Source of the DNA: Cryobacterium arcticum
GTDB taxonomy: Bacteria > Actinomycetota > Actinomycetes > Actinomycetales > Microbacteriaceae
NCBI RefSeq assembly: GCF_001679725.1
Contig: NZ_CP016282.1
Location: 124,001-188,000, forward strand
Direction of reading: 5' to 3'
DNA: 64,000 bases
Shown here piece by piece: positions 26,861-35,499 of this stretch; position 1 is the first letter of the stretch; each line of letters begins with the position of its first letter. The notes under the pieces are model-generated. The model was not told the DNA's origin. It did no database searches and saw only the letters and a program-made list of their open reading frames with translations. A program made the translations under genes and the position numbers.

Positions 26861-27757
26861 ATGCCAGAGACCACGGCGGGGCCCTCCGTGCGGCGGCGTG
26901 TGTCGTTCGGGGCGGTGCTCGACGGGTTCTTCTTCGTCCTCGCCGGCTTTGCGTCGGTGTGGCTCGCCGTGCTCCTGGCCACCGAGAGCCTGGGGCTGGG
27001 CTGGGGGGTGCTCTGGTTCGCGGTGCTGTTCTGGGCGTTGCTGGCCTACCTCGTGCTGCCGCGCCTGCACCGCATCCTCACCCGGCTCTACGTGCCCGAC
27101 TACTTCATCGGCCGCACTCGCACGAGCGACGGCCTGCTCGGCGACCCGGTCAACCTTGCCCTCACCGGCAGCGCCGACCAGGTGCACGCGGCGCTCGCCG
27201 CGGCGGGCTGGACCCGGGCGGATGACGTGACCCTCGCCTCCAGCTGGCGCATCGTGACATCGACAGTGCGTCGGCGCAGCTATCTGCAGGCACCGGTGAG
27301 TCCACTGTTACTCTTCGACCGGATCCAGGACTTCGCCTATCAGCAGGAGGTCGAGAACAATCCGGCCAAGCGTCATCACGTGCGGTTCTGGCGCTGCCCG
27401 GACGGCTGGATGCTGCCCGGCGGCCACCGCGTGGACTGGCTGGCCGCCGGCACCTTCGACCGGGCCGTGGGGCTCAGCCTGTTCACCCTGCAGGTCACCC
27501 ACAAGATCGACGAGCACACCGATGTGGAGCGTGACCACATCGTGGCCAGCATCCGCGCCGCCGTGCCGCAGACCCGGATCGTGCTGCTGCGCGATTTCGC
27601 CAGCGGCTACCACTCCCGCAACGGCGGCGGTGACAGCATCCAGACCGACGGCGACCTGCCGGTGATCGACTTGCGCGGCCTGTCCGTGGCCGGCAGGCCC
27701 GGCGGTGAGGCTGTGGGCGAGGCCGGATCGGTGGTCGAAGTGACCGGGCTGTCATGA
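26861..27757 (+). CDS. LssY C-terminal domain membrane protein
   Basis: 298 residues. Two N-terminal membrane segments (FFFVLAGFASVWLAVLLAT and the following VLWFAVLFWALLAYLVL) precede a soluble LssY_C domain with RRRSYLQAPVSPLLLF, KRHHVRFWRCPDGW and LFTLQVTHKID. The domain is named from a Legionella type I secretion locus gene but its function is unknown. The stop overlaps the start of a second membrane protein (ATGA), so the two are probably one unit. Confidence 0.8.
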   Translation: MPETTAGPSVRRRVSFGAVLDGFFFVLAGFASVWLAVLLATESLGLGWGVLWFAVLFWALLAYLVLPRLHRILTRLYVPDYFIGRTRTSDGLLGDPVNLALTGSADQVHAALAAAGWTRADDVTLASSWRIVTSTVRRRSYLQAPVSPLLLFDRIQDFAYQQEVENNPAKRHHVRFWRCPDGWMLPGGHRVDWLAAGTFDRAVGLSLFTLQVTHKIDEHTDVERDHIVASIRAAVPQTRIVLLRDFASGYHSRNGGGDSIQTDGDLPVIDLRGLSVAGRPGGEAVGEAGSVVEVTGLS

Positions 27758-28230
27758 GCGACATTCGCTCCCCGCGCGGCAAGCGCCCGGCGTCGGTGGT
27801 CGGCGGGGCGCTGCTGATGGCGGTGCGCGCGTTCTCCGGCGCCGCCGTGATCGTCACCGTGCTGGCGTCCTGGGACACCTATGCCGCCACGATCGTGATC
27901 AACGGCGAGCGGCTCGGCGGCGTCGACCCGCAGGCCGCGGGCGCCGTGCTGGGCTGGCTGCTCGGTGCCTACGCGGTCTACCTCGTGCTCTACCTCGGCC
28001 TGGCCGTGCTGGTGCTCATCGGCCACAACTGGGCCAGGGTGGTGGCCATGTCGTTCGCGTCGCTGAGCATCCTGGTCTCCTTCGCCGACTACGCCCTCAA
28101 CGGTGCCGAGATCACGCTGCGCACCTCGCTGGCGGGAGTCACGGTCGACATCCTCATCCTGCTCGCGCTGTCCAGCGCGAACGCCCGGCACTTCGCCCGG
28201 GCCCGGGGAGAGGCCCGGGCCGGGCGCTGA
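27754..28230 (+). CDS. Unknown four-segment membrane protein
   Basis: 158 residues with four hydrophobic stretches (around residues 15-40, 65-90, 93-115, 122-142) and an Arg-rich C-terminus. I do not recognise a family. Translationally coupled to the LssY-domain gene, so they may act together. It converges with the aldo/keto reductase gene, leaving only 5 bp between stops. Confidence 0.75.
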   Translation: MSDIRSPRGKRPASVVGGALLMAVRAFSGAAVIVTVLASWDTYAATIVINGERLGGVDPQAAGAVLGWLLGAYAVYLVLYLGLAVLVLIGHNWARVVAMSFASLSILVSFADYALNGAEITLRTSLAGVTVDILILLALSSANARHFARARGEARAGR

Positions 28231-28235
28231 GCCTC

Positions 28236-29060
28236 TCAGCCGGCGAACTCCACGGGGTCGGGCCCGATGCGGGAGTCGGTGTTGAGAGCGTCGATGCGTC
28301 GCAGATCGTCGGCGGAGAGGTCGAAGTCGAAGACCGCCAGGTTCTCGGCGATGCGGCTGGGCGTGACGGACTTGGGGATCACGATCCGGCCCTGCTGCAG
28401 GTGCCAGCGGAGCACGACCTGGGCGGGGCTGCGGTCGCTGCGACCCGCGATCTCGGCGATGACAGGGTCGGCCAGCAGGCTGCCCTGGGCCAACGGGCTC
28501 CAGGCCTCGGTCCGGATGCCGTGGGCCTCGTTGGCGGCCCGCACCCTGGTCTGCGTGAGCCGCGGGTGCAGCTCCACCTGGTTCACGGCCGGCACGACCA
28601 GCGAGGCGTCCACGAGACGCTCCAGGTGTTCCGGCTCGAAGTTCGAGACGCCGATGGCGCGCACCCGGTTGTCGGCCAGGAGCTGCTCCAGGGCTCGCCA
28701 GGTCTCGAGGTAGAGGTCGTTCGCCGGGGCCGGCCAGTGGATGAGGTACAGGTCGACATGGTCGAGGCCGAGAGCGGTGAGGCTGGCCTCGTGGGCGGCG
28801 ATCGTGGACTCGAAGCCCTGGTCGCTGTTCCACAGCTTGGTCGTGATGAACAGTTCGTCGCGCGGGATGCCGGATGCCGCGAGGGCGCGGCCCACGCCCG
28901 CCTCGTTGCCGTAGATGGCCGCGGTATCGATGCTGCGGTACCCGGCGTCAAGGGCGGCGGCCACCGCATCCGTGGTTTCGGCGTCGGGAACCTGGAAGAC
29001 GCCGAAGCCGAGCTGCGGGATTCCGACGCCGTTGTTCAGGGTGATGGTGGGGATGCTCAT
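28236..29060 (-). CDS. Aldo/keto reductase
   Basis: 274 residues, NADPH-dependent TIM-barrel oxidoreductase. The catalytic tetrad Asp45, Tyr50, Lys75 and His108 is intact (DTAAIYGNE, TTKLWN, YLIHWP); IPKSVTPSRIAENL is the NADP phosphate-binding stretch. Similar to 2,5-diketo-D-gluconate reductase type enzymes; substrate unknown. AAAGGA precedes the ATG. It lies 47 bp after the MFS gene on the same strand and may be co-transcribed with it. Confidence 0.9.
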   Translation of the reverse strand: MSIPTITLNNGVGIPQLGFGVFQVPDAETTDAVAAALDAGYRSIDTAAIYGNEAGVGRALAASGIPRDELFITTKLWNSDQGFESTIAAHEASLTALGLDHVDLYLIHWPAPANDLYLETWRALEQLLADNRVRAIGVSNFEPEHLERLVDASLVVPAVNQVELHPRLTQTRVRAANEAHGIRTEAWSPLAQGSLLADPVIAEIAGRSDRSPAQVVLRWHLQQGRIVIPKSVTPSRIAENLAVFDFDLSADDLRRIDALNTDSRIGPDPVEFAG

Positions 29061-29107
29061 GCGGTTGTCCTTTGAATCTGGGTGCGGTGAATCTGACGGC
29101 GGGCAGG

Positions 29108-30322
29108 TCAGTGGGAGGTCGTGACGACCGGGGCGGCGCTGGTGGGTTCGGTCTCGCCGGCGCTCGCCGGGGCGAGCACGCTGCGGCGGGTGGCGGCCAC
29201 CATCATCACGACCACGGCGGCCGCGGTGATGGCGGCGCCGGCCCAGATCGGCGAGGTGTAGCCCAGGCCGACGCTGATGGTGATGCCGCCGATCCAGGCG
29301 CCGAGGGCGTTGCCCACGTTGAACGCGGCGATGTTGGCGCTGGAGGCCAGGGTGGGCGCGGTGTCGGCGTAGAGCATGATGCGGGTCTGCAGACCGGGAA
29401 CCGTGCCGAAGCCGAAGCCGCCCATCAGCACGAGCGCGACGACGGTGGCCACGGGGTTGGCGGCGGTGAGGGCGAAGAGCACCATCACCACGGTGAGGCC
29501 GGACAGCAACACGATGAGGGTGCGGTCGAGGCGCCGGTCGGCAGCCTTGCCGCCCAGGATGTTGCCGACGAAGAGTCCGGCACCGAAGACCACGAGCAGC
29601 CACGGCACGGCGGCGCTGTCGAAGCCGCTGACCTCGGTGAGGGTGAAGGCGATGTAGGTGAAGGCGCCGAACATGCCGCCGAAGCCGAGCACCGTCACCA
29701 CGAGCGACAGCCAGACCTGGCCCGACCGGAAGGCCCGGAGCTCGCCGCGCAGGTTGCTCACGTGCGCGGTGTCGTCGGTGGCGCGGGGCACGAGTGCCAC
29801 AATTCCGGCCAGCGCGATGACGCCGATCACGGTGATGGCCCAGAAGGTGGCCCGCCAGCCGAAGCTCTGGCCGATGAAGGTGCCGAACGGAACCCCGAGC
29901 ACATTGGCGAGGGTGAGGCCGGTGAACATGATGGCGATGGCGCCGGACTTCTTGCTCTGCGGCACCAGGCTGGCCGCGACGACCGAGCCGATGCCGAAGA
30001 AGGCGCCGTGGCAGAGGGCCGCGATGATGCGGCCGAGCAGCATGACCGAGTAGGTCTGGGCGAGCGCGGAGACCAGGTTGCCGATGATGAAGAGCACCAT
30101 CAGCCCCACCAGGACGTGTTTGCGGGGCAGCCGGGTCACGGCGGCGGTGAGCAGGATGGCGCCGACGGCGACGCTGAGGGCGTAGCCGGAGATGAGCCAG
30201 CCGGCGGCCGCCTCCGACACGGCGAAGTCGGCGGCCACCTCGGGCAGGAGGCCGGCGATGACGAATTCGGTCAGGCCGATCCCGAAACCGCCGAGGGCGA
30301 GTGCGATCAATCCAATGGGCAT
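29108..30322 (-). CDS. MFS efflux transporter (DHA1, AraJ/YdeA-like)
   Basis: 404 residues with 12 predicted membrane segments. LTEFVIAGLLPEVAADF at the N-terminus and the conserved GRIIAALCHGAFFGIG are typical of the AraJ/sugar-efflux branch, which also includes chloramphenicol exporters. Start at 30322 has AAGGA six bases upstream. Longer frames into the 30-bp repeat are artefacts. The repeat and an inverted-repeat region lie between the probable promoter and the gene. Confidence 0.88.
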   Translation of the reverse strand: MPIGLIALALGGFGIGLTEFVIAGLLPEVAADFAVSEAAAGWLISGYALSVAVGAILLTAAVTRLPRKHVLVGLMVLFIIGNLVSALAQTYSVMLLGRIIAALCHGAFFGIGSVVAASLVPQSKKSGAIAIMFTGLTLANVLGVPFGTFIGQSFGWRATFWAITVIGVIALAGIVALVPRATDDTAHVSNLRGELRAFRSGQVWLSLVVTVLGFGGMFGAFTYIAFTLTEVSGFDSAAVPWLLVVFGAGLFVGNILGGKAADRRLDRTLIVLLSGLTVVMVLFALTAANPVATVVALVLMGGFGFGTVPGLQTRIMLYADTAPTLASSANIAAFNVGNALGAWIGGITISVGLGYTSPIWAGAAITAAAVVVMMVAATRRSVLAPASAGETEPTSAAPVVTTSH

Positions 30323-30374
30323 GAAAATCCTTAGGTGTGTGCGGGGTACGCGCCCGTCCTCATCGCTCATCGGT

Positions 30375-30494
30375 CCCGGTGGTCGAGCCAGTCGAGACCC
30401 AGGTCCCGGTGGTCGAGCTTGTCGAGAGCCAGACCCCGGTGGTCGAGCTTGTCGAGACCCAGACCCCGGTGGTCGAGCTTGTCGAGACCCAGGT
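30375..30494. repeat. 30-bp tandem repeat, four copies, upstream of the MFS gene
   Basis: Four units in exact register (30375, 30405, 30435, 30465), each with GGTCGAGCTTGTCGAGACC or a close variant followed by an 11-bp spacer. Copy 1 has GCCAG and copy 2 GAGAGCC changes. It lies 53-172 bp before the MFS start, so it would be in the 5-prime leader if the promoter is in the 30497-30554 region. Confidence 0.95.
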
Positions 30495-30496
30495 AG

Positions 30497-30554
30497 GTAG
30501 TTGCAGGCGCGTGATAAATGATTGCACACGCTAGGTAACTGCGCAAGCAACTAC
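30497..30554. promoter_or_regulatory. AT-richer inverted-repeat region, possible operator
   Basis: GTAGTTGC (30497-30504) and GCAACTAC (30547-30554) flank an AT-richer stretch with GATAAATGATTGCA. It is the only plausible promoter/operator region for the MFS gene. No regulator gene is adjacent. Confidence 0.35.
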
Positions 30555-30611
30555 TTTCATCGTGTCGCGTCGCGCCGTGAATGCGCCCGGGCTCCGGCGG
30601 CGTGCGGCGGA

Positions 30612-31511
30612 TTACGCCGCGTGCGTCGTGCAGGCCGGAGCGGCCAGGGCCACGCAGTCCGGGCACACCACGAGCTGTTCCCGGCACGACAGGTTGCGGC
30701 AGTTGAGCATGTTCTTGGTGGGGTCGCCGCAGACCTGGCAGTGGCCGAGCACGGCGGCGTGGTCGCTGAAGTCCACCGACATCCGCTGGTCGAACACGTA
30801 CAACGAGCCGTCCCACAGGCCGTCGTCACCGTAGGCCTCGCCATACCGCACGATGCCCCCCTCGAGCTGGTAGACCTCGCCGAAACCGCGGTCCTTCATG
30901 AGCGATGAGAGCACCTCGCAACGGATGCCGCCGGTGCAGTAGGTCACGACGGGCTGGCCCTTGAGGTGGTCGTACTTGCCGCTGTCCAGCTCGGCCGCGA
31001 ACTCACGGGTGTTGGCCACATCCGGCACCACAGCGCCCCGGAACCGGCCGATCTCGGCCTCGAAGGCGTTGCGGCCGTCAAAGAACACCACGTCGTCACC
31101 GCGCTCGGCCACCAGGGCGTGCAGTTCGGCCGGGGCCAGTCGGGTGCCGCCGCCCACCACGCCGCCGGCTTGCACCGTGAGGGACTCGGGGGAGCCGAAG
31201 CTGACGATCTCGTCGCGCACCTTCACCACCAAGCGGGGGAAGTCGAGGCTCGCGCCGGTCTCGTCGAGCCCGGTGCCCTCGCTCCACTTGAAGTCGATGT
31301 CGGCGAACGCCGCGTACTGCCGGGTCTTGCGCACGTAACGCTTGAGGGCCGGCAGGTCGCCGCCCACAGTGCCGTTGAGGCCGTCCTTGGAGATCAGGAT
31401 GCGCCCGCGCAGACCCAGGGATTCGCAGAGGTCGCGCTGCCACAGCCGGATGGCCTCGGGGTCGGCGAGCGGGGTGAAGACGTAGTACAGCAGGATCTTC
31501 GGAATGGCCAC
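30612..31511 (-). CDS. trhO: tRNA uridine(34) hydroxylase (rhodanese-like)
   Basis: 299 residues, YceA family; makes 5-hydroxyuridine at tRNA wobble position 34. The rhodanese active-site loop is [10 protein letters not shown]; the C-terminal Cys-rich zinc-like region has [14 protein letters not shown] and VCPDC. The start is set at GTG 31511 ([11 protein letters not shown] follows) because TAAAAT stands exactly six bases before it. The ATG at 31517 lies between the -10 and this GTG. Confidence 0.9.
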   Translation of the reverse strand: MAIPKILLYYVFTPLADPEAIRLWQRDLCESLGLRGRILISKDGLNGTVGGDLPALKRYVRKTRQYAAFADIDFKWSEGTGLDETGASLDFPRLVVKVRDEIVSFGSPESLTVQAGGVVGGGTRLAPAELHALVAERGDDVVFFDGRNAFEAEIGRFRGAVVPDVANTREFAAELDSGKYDHLKGQPVVTYCTGGIRCEVLSSLMKDRGFGEVYQLEGGIVRYGEAYGDDGLWDGSLYVFDQRMSVDFSDHAAVLGHCQVCGDPTKNMLNCRNLSCREQLVVCPDCVALAAPACTTHAA

Positions 31512-31517
31512 CCCCAT

Positions 31518-31523
31518 ATTTTA
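31518..31523 (-). promoter_or_regulatory. -10 element for leaderless trhO mRNA
   Basis: TAAAAT-ATGGGG-GTG on the minus strand. It decides the trhO start in favour of GTG 31511. Confidence 0.55.
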
Positions 31524-31596
31524 CGCGTCGGTGCTTTCGGGGCAGCAGCCACGTAGGCTGAAACACCAGACCACCAGCCGAACCCTTGGAGCGTGT

Positions 31597-32136
31597 ATGC
31601 CCAGCACCGATCCCTTCGCCCGTTTCGGCGAGGTGCCACTGTTCAGCCTGACCAGCTCCGTGATGACCGACGGCGGGCCCCTCGCGGCCGCGCAGTACGG
31701 CGCCGGCGCCGGTGGACAAGATGTGTCCCCCGACCTGCACTGGACGGGTTTCCCCGCCGAGACCAAGAGCTTCGCTCTGACCGTCTATGACCCGGATGCG
31801 CCCACAGGCTCGGGCTTCTGGCACTGGGCGCTGTTCAACATCCCCGCCGAGACCACCAGCCTGCCCACCGGCGCCGGGGCCGAGAACTCGGTGCTGCTGC
31901 CCGCGGGCGCCGTCGTGATGCCCAACGAGGGCCGCGAACCCACCTTCATCGGAGCCGGCCCGCCTCCCGGAACGGGCACCCACCGCTACCAGTTCGTCCT
32001 GCACGCGCTCGACGTGGCCGACCTCGGCGTCGACCCACAGGCCACGCCCGCGGTGATGGGCTTCAACGTGCATTTCCACACCCTGGCCCGCGCCGTTCTC
32101 GAGGCCACGGGAGTCGCCGGAGGCGCCTCTGCCTGA
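31597..32136 (+). CDS. YbhB/YbcL-type PEBP (Raf-kinase-inhibitor-like) protein
   Basis: 179 residues. The PEBP ligand-site motifs YDPDAPTGSGFWHW and the later GTGTHRYQFVLHALD are clear. Bacterial members bind phosphorylated or lipid-like ligands; roles are mostly unknown. TTGGAG precedes the ATG. A TAGGCT -10 candidate lies at 31554-31559, back to back with the trhO promoter. Confidence 0.85.
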   Translation: MPSTDPFARFGEVPLFSLTSSVMTDGGPLAAAQYGAGAGGQDVSPDLHWTGFPAETKSFALTVYDPDAPTGSGFWHWALFNIPAETTSLPTGAGAENSVLLPAGAVVMPNEGREPTFIGAGPPPGTGTHRYQFVLHALDVADLGVDPQATPAVMGFNVHFHTLARAVLEATGVAGGASA

Positions 32137-32297
32137 GCCGGGGAACCGCCGGATTCATGCACATGAATGATTCTCAGGTTATCTCAGGGTGTGACGACTA
32201 TCGTCATCAGGCGGCAAAATTCTGATGCACGCGCCTCCAGGGTGACATCGGTTTGACCCTGCCGCTCTCGGCAGAGCCACTCCGGCAGTAAGGCACC

Positions 32298-33380
32298 ATG
32301 TTCCAAATCTCCCCCCTCACCAGCAGCGCATTCGATTCCACCGCGGGTCCCGCCCGGGACTCCCACCTCACCCACCGGGAGACCGGGCTGGCGCGGGTGC
32401 CGGTCTGGCTCTGGCGGGCGTTGATGACGCGGCTCGCACCCGGTGAGCTGCACAAGTTCAACGCCGATCCCATCGACGCCGTGGACTACCACTTCGACCT
32501 CGACTACGTGGGCGACGGCATCCGCGACCACCGACTCGATGTTCTGGTGCCGCACGATGCCGTCGACGGGGCATCGGCCCCGGACCCGCTGCCGGTCTAC
32601 GTGTACTTCCACGGCGGCGGCTGGACCTCTGGTGACAAGGCCCCGCTCACCAAGTACGCCGCCAGCCAGGCCGTCGAGGGCATGGTCGTGGTCAACGCCA
32701 ATTACCGCATGGCCACGCGGTTCGGTATCAAGCACATGCTGCACGACGCCAATGACGTGCTCACCTGGGTCAAGCGCAACATCCTCGAGTACGGCGGCGA
32801 CCCCACCCGCATCGTGATCGGCGGCGACTCCGCCGGCGGTCACATCGCGGCGCTGCTCACCGCCGCGGCCAACGACGAGGCCCTCGCCGCGCACCACGAC
32901 ATCGACCTGCAGATCGAGCCCGGCCACCTGCGCGGTCTCGTGCAGCACTGCAGCATCGCCGATTTCTCGGTGATGTTCGAGCGCGGCTTCGTGCTCAGCC
33001 TCAACTTCCTGAGGATGTTGCTCCCCGAGCGCGGCCGTGGCCAATCGCTGCGCGATGCCGCCCGTTTCCTGTCGCCGATCGAGTGGCTGGGCAAGGGGTT
33101 CCCGCCGGTCTTTGTCACAACTTCGGAGCGGGACTACTTCTACCGCGCCAACCTCAACTTCATCGAGGCCCTTCGGCGTCGCTCGGTCCTCGTCGACACC
33201 GTGATCTACGGCCGGCACCGCACTAACACCCGGCACACCTGGCAGCAGGATGCGAGCCACCCCGAATCGCAGGAGGTCTACCGGCGGTTGGGCACGTTCG
33301 TGCGCAAGGTGGCCGCCCTGCCCACCCAGGCCGCGCACGCGCTCGCCCGCTCAGCTCCGGCCGAACCCGCCCTGGCCTGA
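32298..33380 (+). CDS. Alpha/beta hydrolase (HSL-like esterase)
   Basis: 360 residues. The oxyanion motif YFHGGGW and nucleophile elbow GGDSAGGH are of the hormone-sensitive-lipase group, with a possible catalytic His in NTRHTWQQD. No signal peptide. GTAAGG lies upstream of the ATG. The substrate is likely an ester of a medium or bulky acid, by family only. The 160 bp upstream shows no gene. Confidence 0.82.
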   Translation: MFQISPLTSSAFDSTAGPARDSHLTHRETGLARVPVWLWRALMTRLAPGELHKFNADPIDAVDYHFDLDYVGDGIRDHRLDVLVPHDAVDGASAPDPLPVYVYFHGGGWTSGDKAPLTKYAASQAVEGMVVVNANYRMATRFGIKHMLHDANDVLTWVKRNILEYGGDPTRIVIGGDSAGGHIAALLTAAANDEALAAHHDIDLQIEPGHLRGLVQHCSIADFSVMFERGFVLSLNFLRMLLPERGRGQSLRDAARFLSPIEWLGKGFPPVFVTTSERDYFYRANLNFIEALRRRSVLVDTVIYGRHRTNTRHTWQQDASHPESQEVYRRLGTFVRKVAALPTQAAHALARSAPAEPALA

Positions 33381-33468
33381 TTCCCGCGGTGGCCGCGGTA
33401 CGCCGCATGGTAGACAGGTTCGACCTGCCGCACACCCGGGCAGGGCCACGCCGGCTCCGAGGGAAGAC

Positions 33469-34188
33469 ATGAACCAGGCCCACCCGTTCCTTCCCGCCGG
33501 CCTCCCGTTCACCGGCCTGCCCCGAACCGGGCTGCCGCCGCGGGCCCTGACGGTCGACGACCCTCAGCTCGCCGAGCACATCACGCTCCGGCTCACCGAC
33601 GTGCGCGAGGTGGCCAGGCACCGCGAATACCGCGCGTTCGCCGGCGCCTGGAACGACACCGAGATCGTTGTCGCTTGCCACGGCGCCGGGGCCCCCGGCG
33701 CCATCCGGCTCTATCAGGAGCTGATGGATGCCGGCGCGGACACCATCATCAAACTCGGCTCCGCCGCAGCCCTACTGCGCGGCATCGGCCCGGGCGATCT
33801 CATCGTGGCGGAGTCCTGCGTGCGCGACGACGGCGTGACCGGGCAACTCGTGCCCGCGGGCTACCCGGCGGCCGCCGGCCCCGAGGTGGTGTTGGCGCTG
33901 GCCGCATCCGCTCACGGACACGACGCGCCGCACCACCGCGGTGTCGTCTGGAGCCGGGCCGCATCCTTCCCCGGCATCGTCGATCTCGACCAGGCCGGCT
34001 ACGTGTCGCTCGGCGTCCTCGCTCTCGAGATGGAACTCGCGGCGCTTCTCGTGCTGGCGTCCACCCGCGGCGTGCGGGCCGGCGGCTGCCTGGTGATCGA
34101 GGGCGCCGGCACCGTCGCCGACCCCGCGCACCTCGCCCGCGGAGCCTCCGTGGCCCTTGACGCCCTCGTCGGCCTGCCCGACGCCTGA
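33469..34188 (+). CDS. Nucleoside phosphorylase family protein
   Basis: 239 residues from ATG 33469 (GAGGGAAG upstream). PNP/UDP phosphorylase fold: CHGAGAPGAIRLYQELMDAGA is the phosphate-site region and ALEMELAALLVLASTRG the nucleoside-binding Glu-Met-Glu region. That arrangement fits uridine/purine phosphorylases that cleave nucleosides with phosphate. Which base is used is not decided by the sequence. The longer frame from 33250 overlaps the esterase and is discarded. Confidence 0.82.
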   Translation: MNQAHPFLPAGLPFTGLPRTGLPPRALTVDDPQLAEHITLRLTDVREVARHREYRAFAGAWNDTEIVVACHGAGAPGAIRLYQELMDAGADTIIKLGSAAALLRGIGPGDLIVAESCVRDDGVTGQLVPAGYPAAAGPEVVLALAASAHGHDAPHHRGVVWSRAASFPGIVDLDQAGYVSLGVLALEMELAALLVLASTRGVRAGGCLVIEGAGTVADPAHLARGASVALDALVGLPDA

Positions 34189-34241
34189 GTCCGAACCATC
34201 GCGAGTCTCCGCCGGTCGCCCCACCAGCGGCCACCGGCGGC

Positions 34242-34247
34242 TAGCAT
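34242..34247 (+). promoter_or_regulatory. -10 element for leaderless thioesterase mRNA
   Basis: TAGCAT-CGTCGG-GTG (start 34254) on the plus strand. Confidence 0.55.
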
Positions 34248-34253
34248 CGTCGG

Positions 34254-34829
34254 GTGCACATGTTCTTTCGAACCCTGCTCCACTCGCTGCTGTCGCGCTT
34301 CGGCCCCCGGCTCGGGCACTATGACGTGGCCCGCACCCGCTTCATCACGCTGCCCACCGACCAGGACATCCTGCGGCACATGAACAACGGCGTGTACCTT
34401 TCGATCATGGACATCGCCCGGTTCGACATGCTGCACCGCACCGGCATCTGGGCGATCTTCCAAGCCAAGGGCTGGTATCCGGTCGTGGTGTCCGAGACCA
34501 TCAGCTTCCGCAAATCGCTCACCCTCGGCCAGCGCTTCACGGTGGAGTCCCGCATCCTGGGCTTCGACGAGAAGGCCGTCTATGTTGAGCAACGCTTCGT
34601 GCGCCCCGTCGCCGATGCGGATGCCGGCGGCGCCGTCGAGGTGTACGCCCGCGGGTTCATCCGCGGCCGGTTCCTCAAGCGCACGGGCGGTGTCGTGACG
34701 ATCGACGAACTCATCGACGCCGTCGGTGCCGTGCCCGACGACCTCACGGTGCCGGCCTGGCTGCTCGACTGGAGCGCCGATGTCGCCATGCCGGCAACCC
34801 GCGCGGCGGCCCCCAGCATCTGGGAGTAG
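34254..34829 (+). CDS. 4HBT-superfamily acyl-CoA thioesterase-like protein
   Basis: 191 residues from GTG (an ATG lies two codons later). The hot-dog fold signature TDQDILRHMNNGVYLSIMDIARFDML resembles the Them6/FcbC-like subgroup. The catalytic Asp/Asn-rich DILRHMNNG stretch is intact. Hydrolysis of a thioester is inferred from family. Stands alone; convergent with the SRPBCC gene (4-bp gap). Confidence 0.82.
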   Translation: MHMFFRTLLHSLLSRFGPRLGHYDVARTRFITLPTDQDILRHMNNGVYLSIMDIARFDMLHRTGIWAIFQAKGWYPVVVSETISFRKSLTLGQRFTVESRILGFDEKAVYVEQRFVRPVADADAGGAVEVYARGFIRGRFLKRTGGVVTIDELIDAVGAVPDDLTVPAWLLDWSADVAMPATRAAAPSIWE

Positions 34830-34833
34830 CCGG

Positions 34834-35421
34834 TCAGACCGAGTCGGTGCTCCCCAGCTCGATGTCCACCGGCGCGGTGGTTGCCTGCTGGGTGCGCTTG
34901 GGCACGATCAGCTCTTGGTAGTGCTTCTTCAGGGCGGGGTAGTACCTGCTGAACGGCGGCAGTGCGTGGTGTGTGCGGGAGGCGACCAGGCGATCGAGGT
35001 AGTAGTCCCAGACCGGTCCGAAGGTGGCTGCTTCAGCCGGGGATTGCAGCCGCAGCCCGAAGGTGAGCACGGTTTTTCCCGAGCCCTCGGTGAGATGGGC
35101 GAGGACCCGCCAGGCGTCCTCGCCCTCACCGATGTCGAGCGCCAGGCGGGTGGGCGGTGTGCACTCGAGGATGCTCACGTACTCCCACTGTGAATCGTTC
35201 TTGGACTCCATGCGAAAACGCACGGCTCCGGTCAGGGGAGAGCCGGTGTACGTGCCGATCCAGCCGTGCAGGGCCTCGGGCTTCGTCAGCCCCTCCCAGA
35301 TGTACTCGGGGGCCGCGGTGAAGATCCGGTCGAAGAGCAGGTAGAGCCCGTCGTCCCGGTGGGCGAAACGTCCGGTGGCATGGGCGACGTCCGGCGGACC
35401 AGGCAGGGGCTGGGTGGGCAT
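34834..35421 (-). CDS. SRPBCC / AHSA1-like domain protein
   Basis: 195 residues. RIFTAAPEYIWEGLTKPEALHGWIG and the later DYYLDRLVASRTHH follow the START/AHSA1 helix-grip pattern of ligand-binding or ATPase-activator-like proteins. A role is not known. GGAGGT lies five bases before the ATG at 35421. No partner regulator is adjacent. Confidence 0.78.
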   Translation of the reverse strand: MPTQPLPGPPDVAHATGRFAHRDDGLYLLFDRIFTAAPEYIWEGLTKPEALHGWIGTYTGSPLTGAVRFRMESKNDSQWEYVSILECTPPTRLALDIGEGEDAWRVLAHLTEGSGKTVLTFGLRLQSPAEAATFGPVWDYYLDRLVASRTHHALPPFSRYYPALKKHYQELIVPKRTQQATTAPVDIELGSTDSV

Positions 35422-35499
35422 AGTGACCTCCACGGTGAGTGAAACACGAGCCTTCTCTCTGAGGCTATGCCTAGTTCGGGGCCGCCGCCAGAGCGCGAC

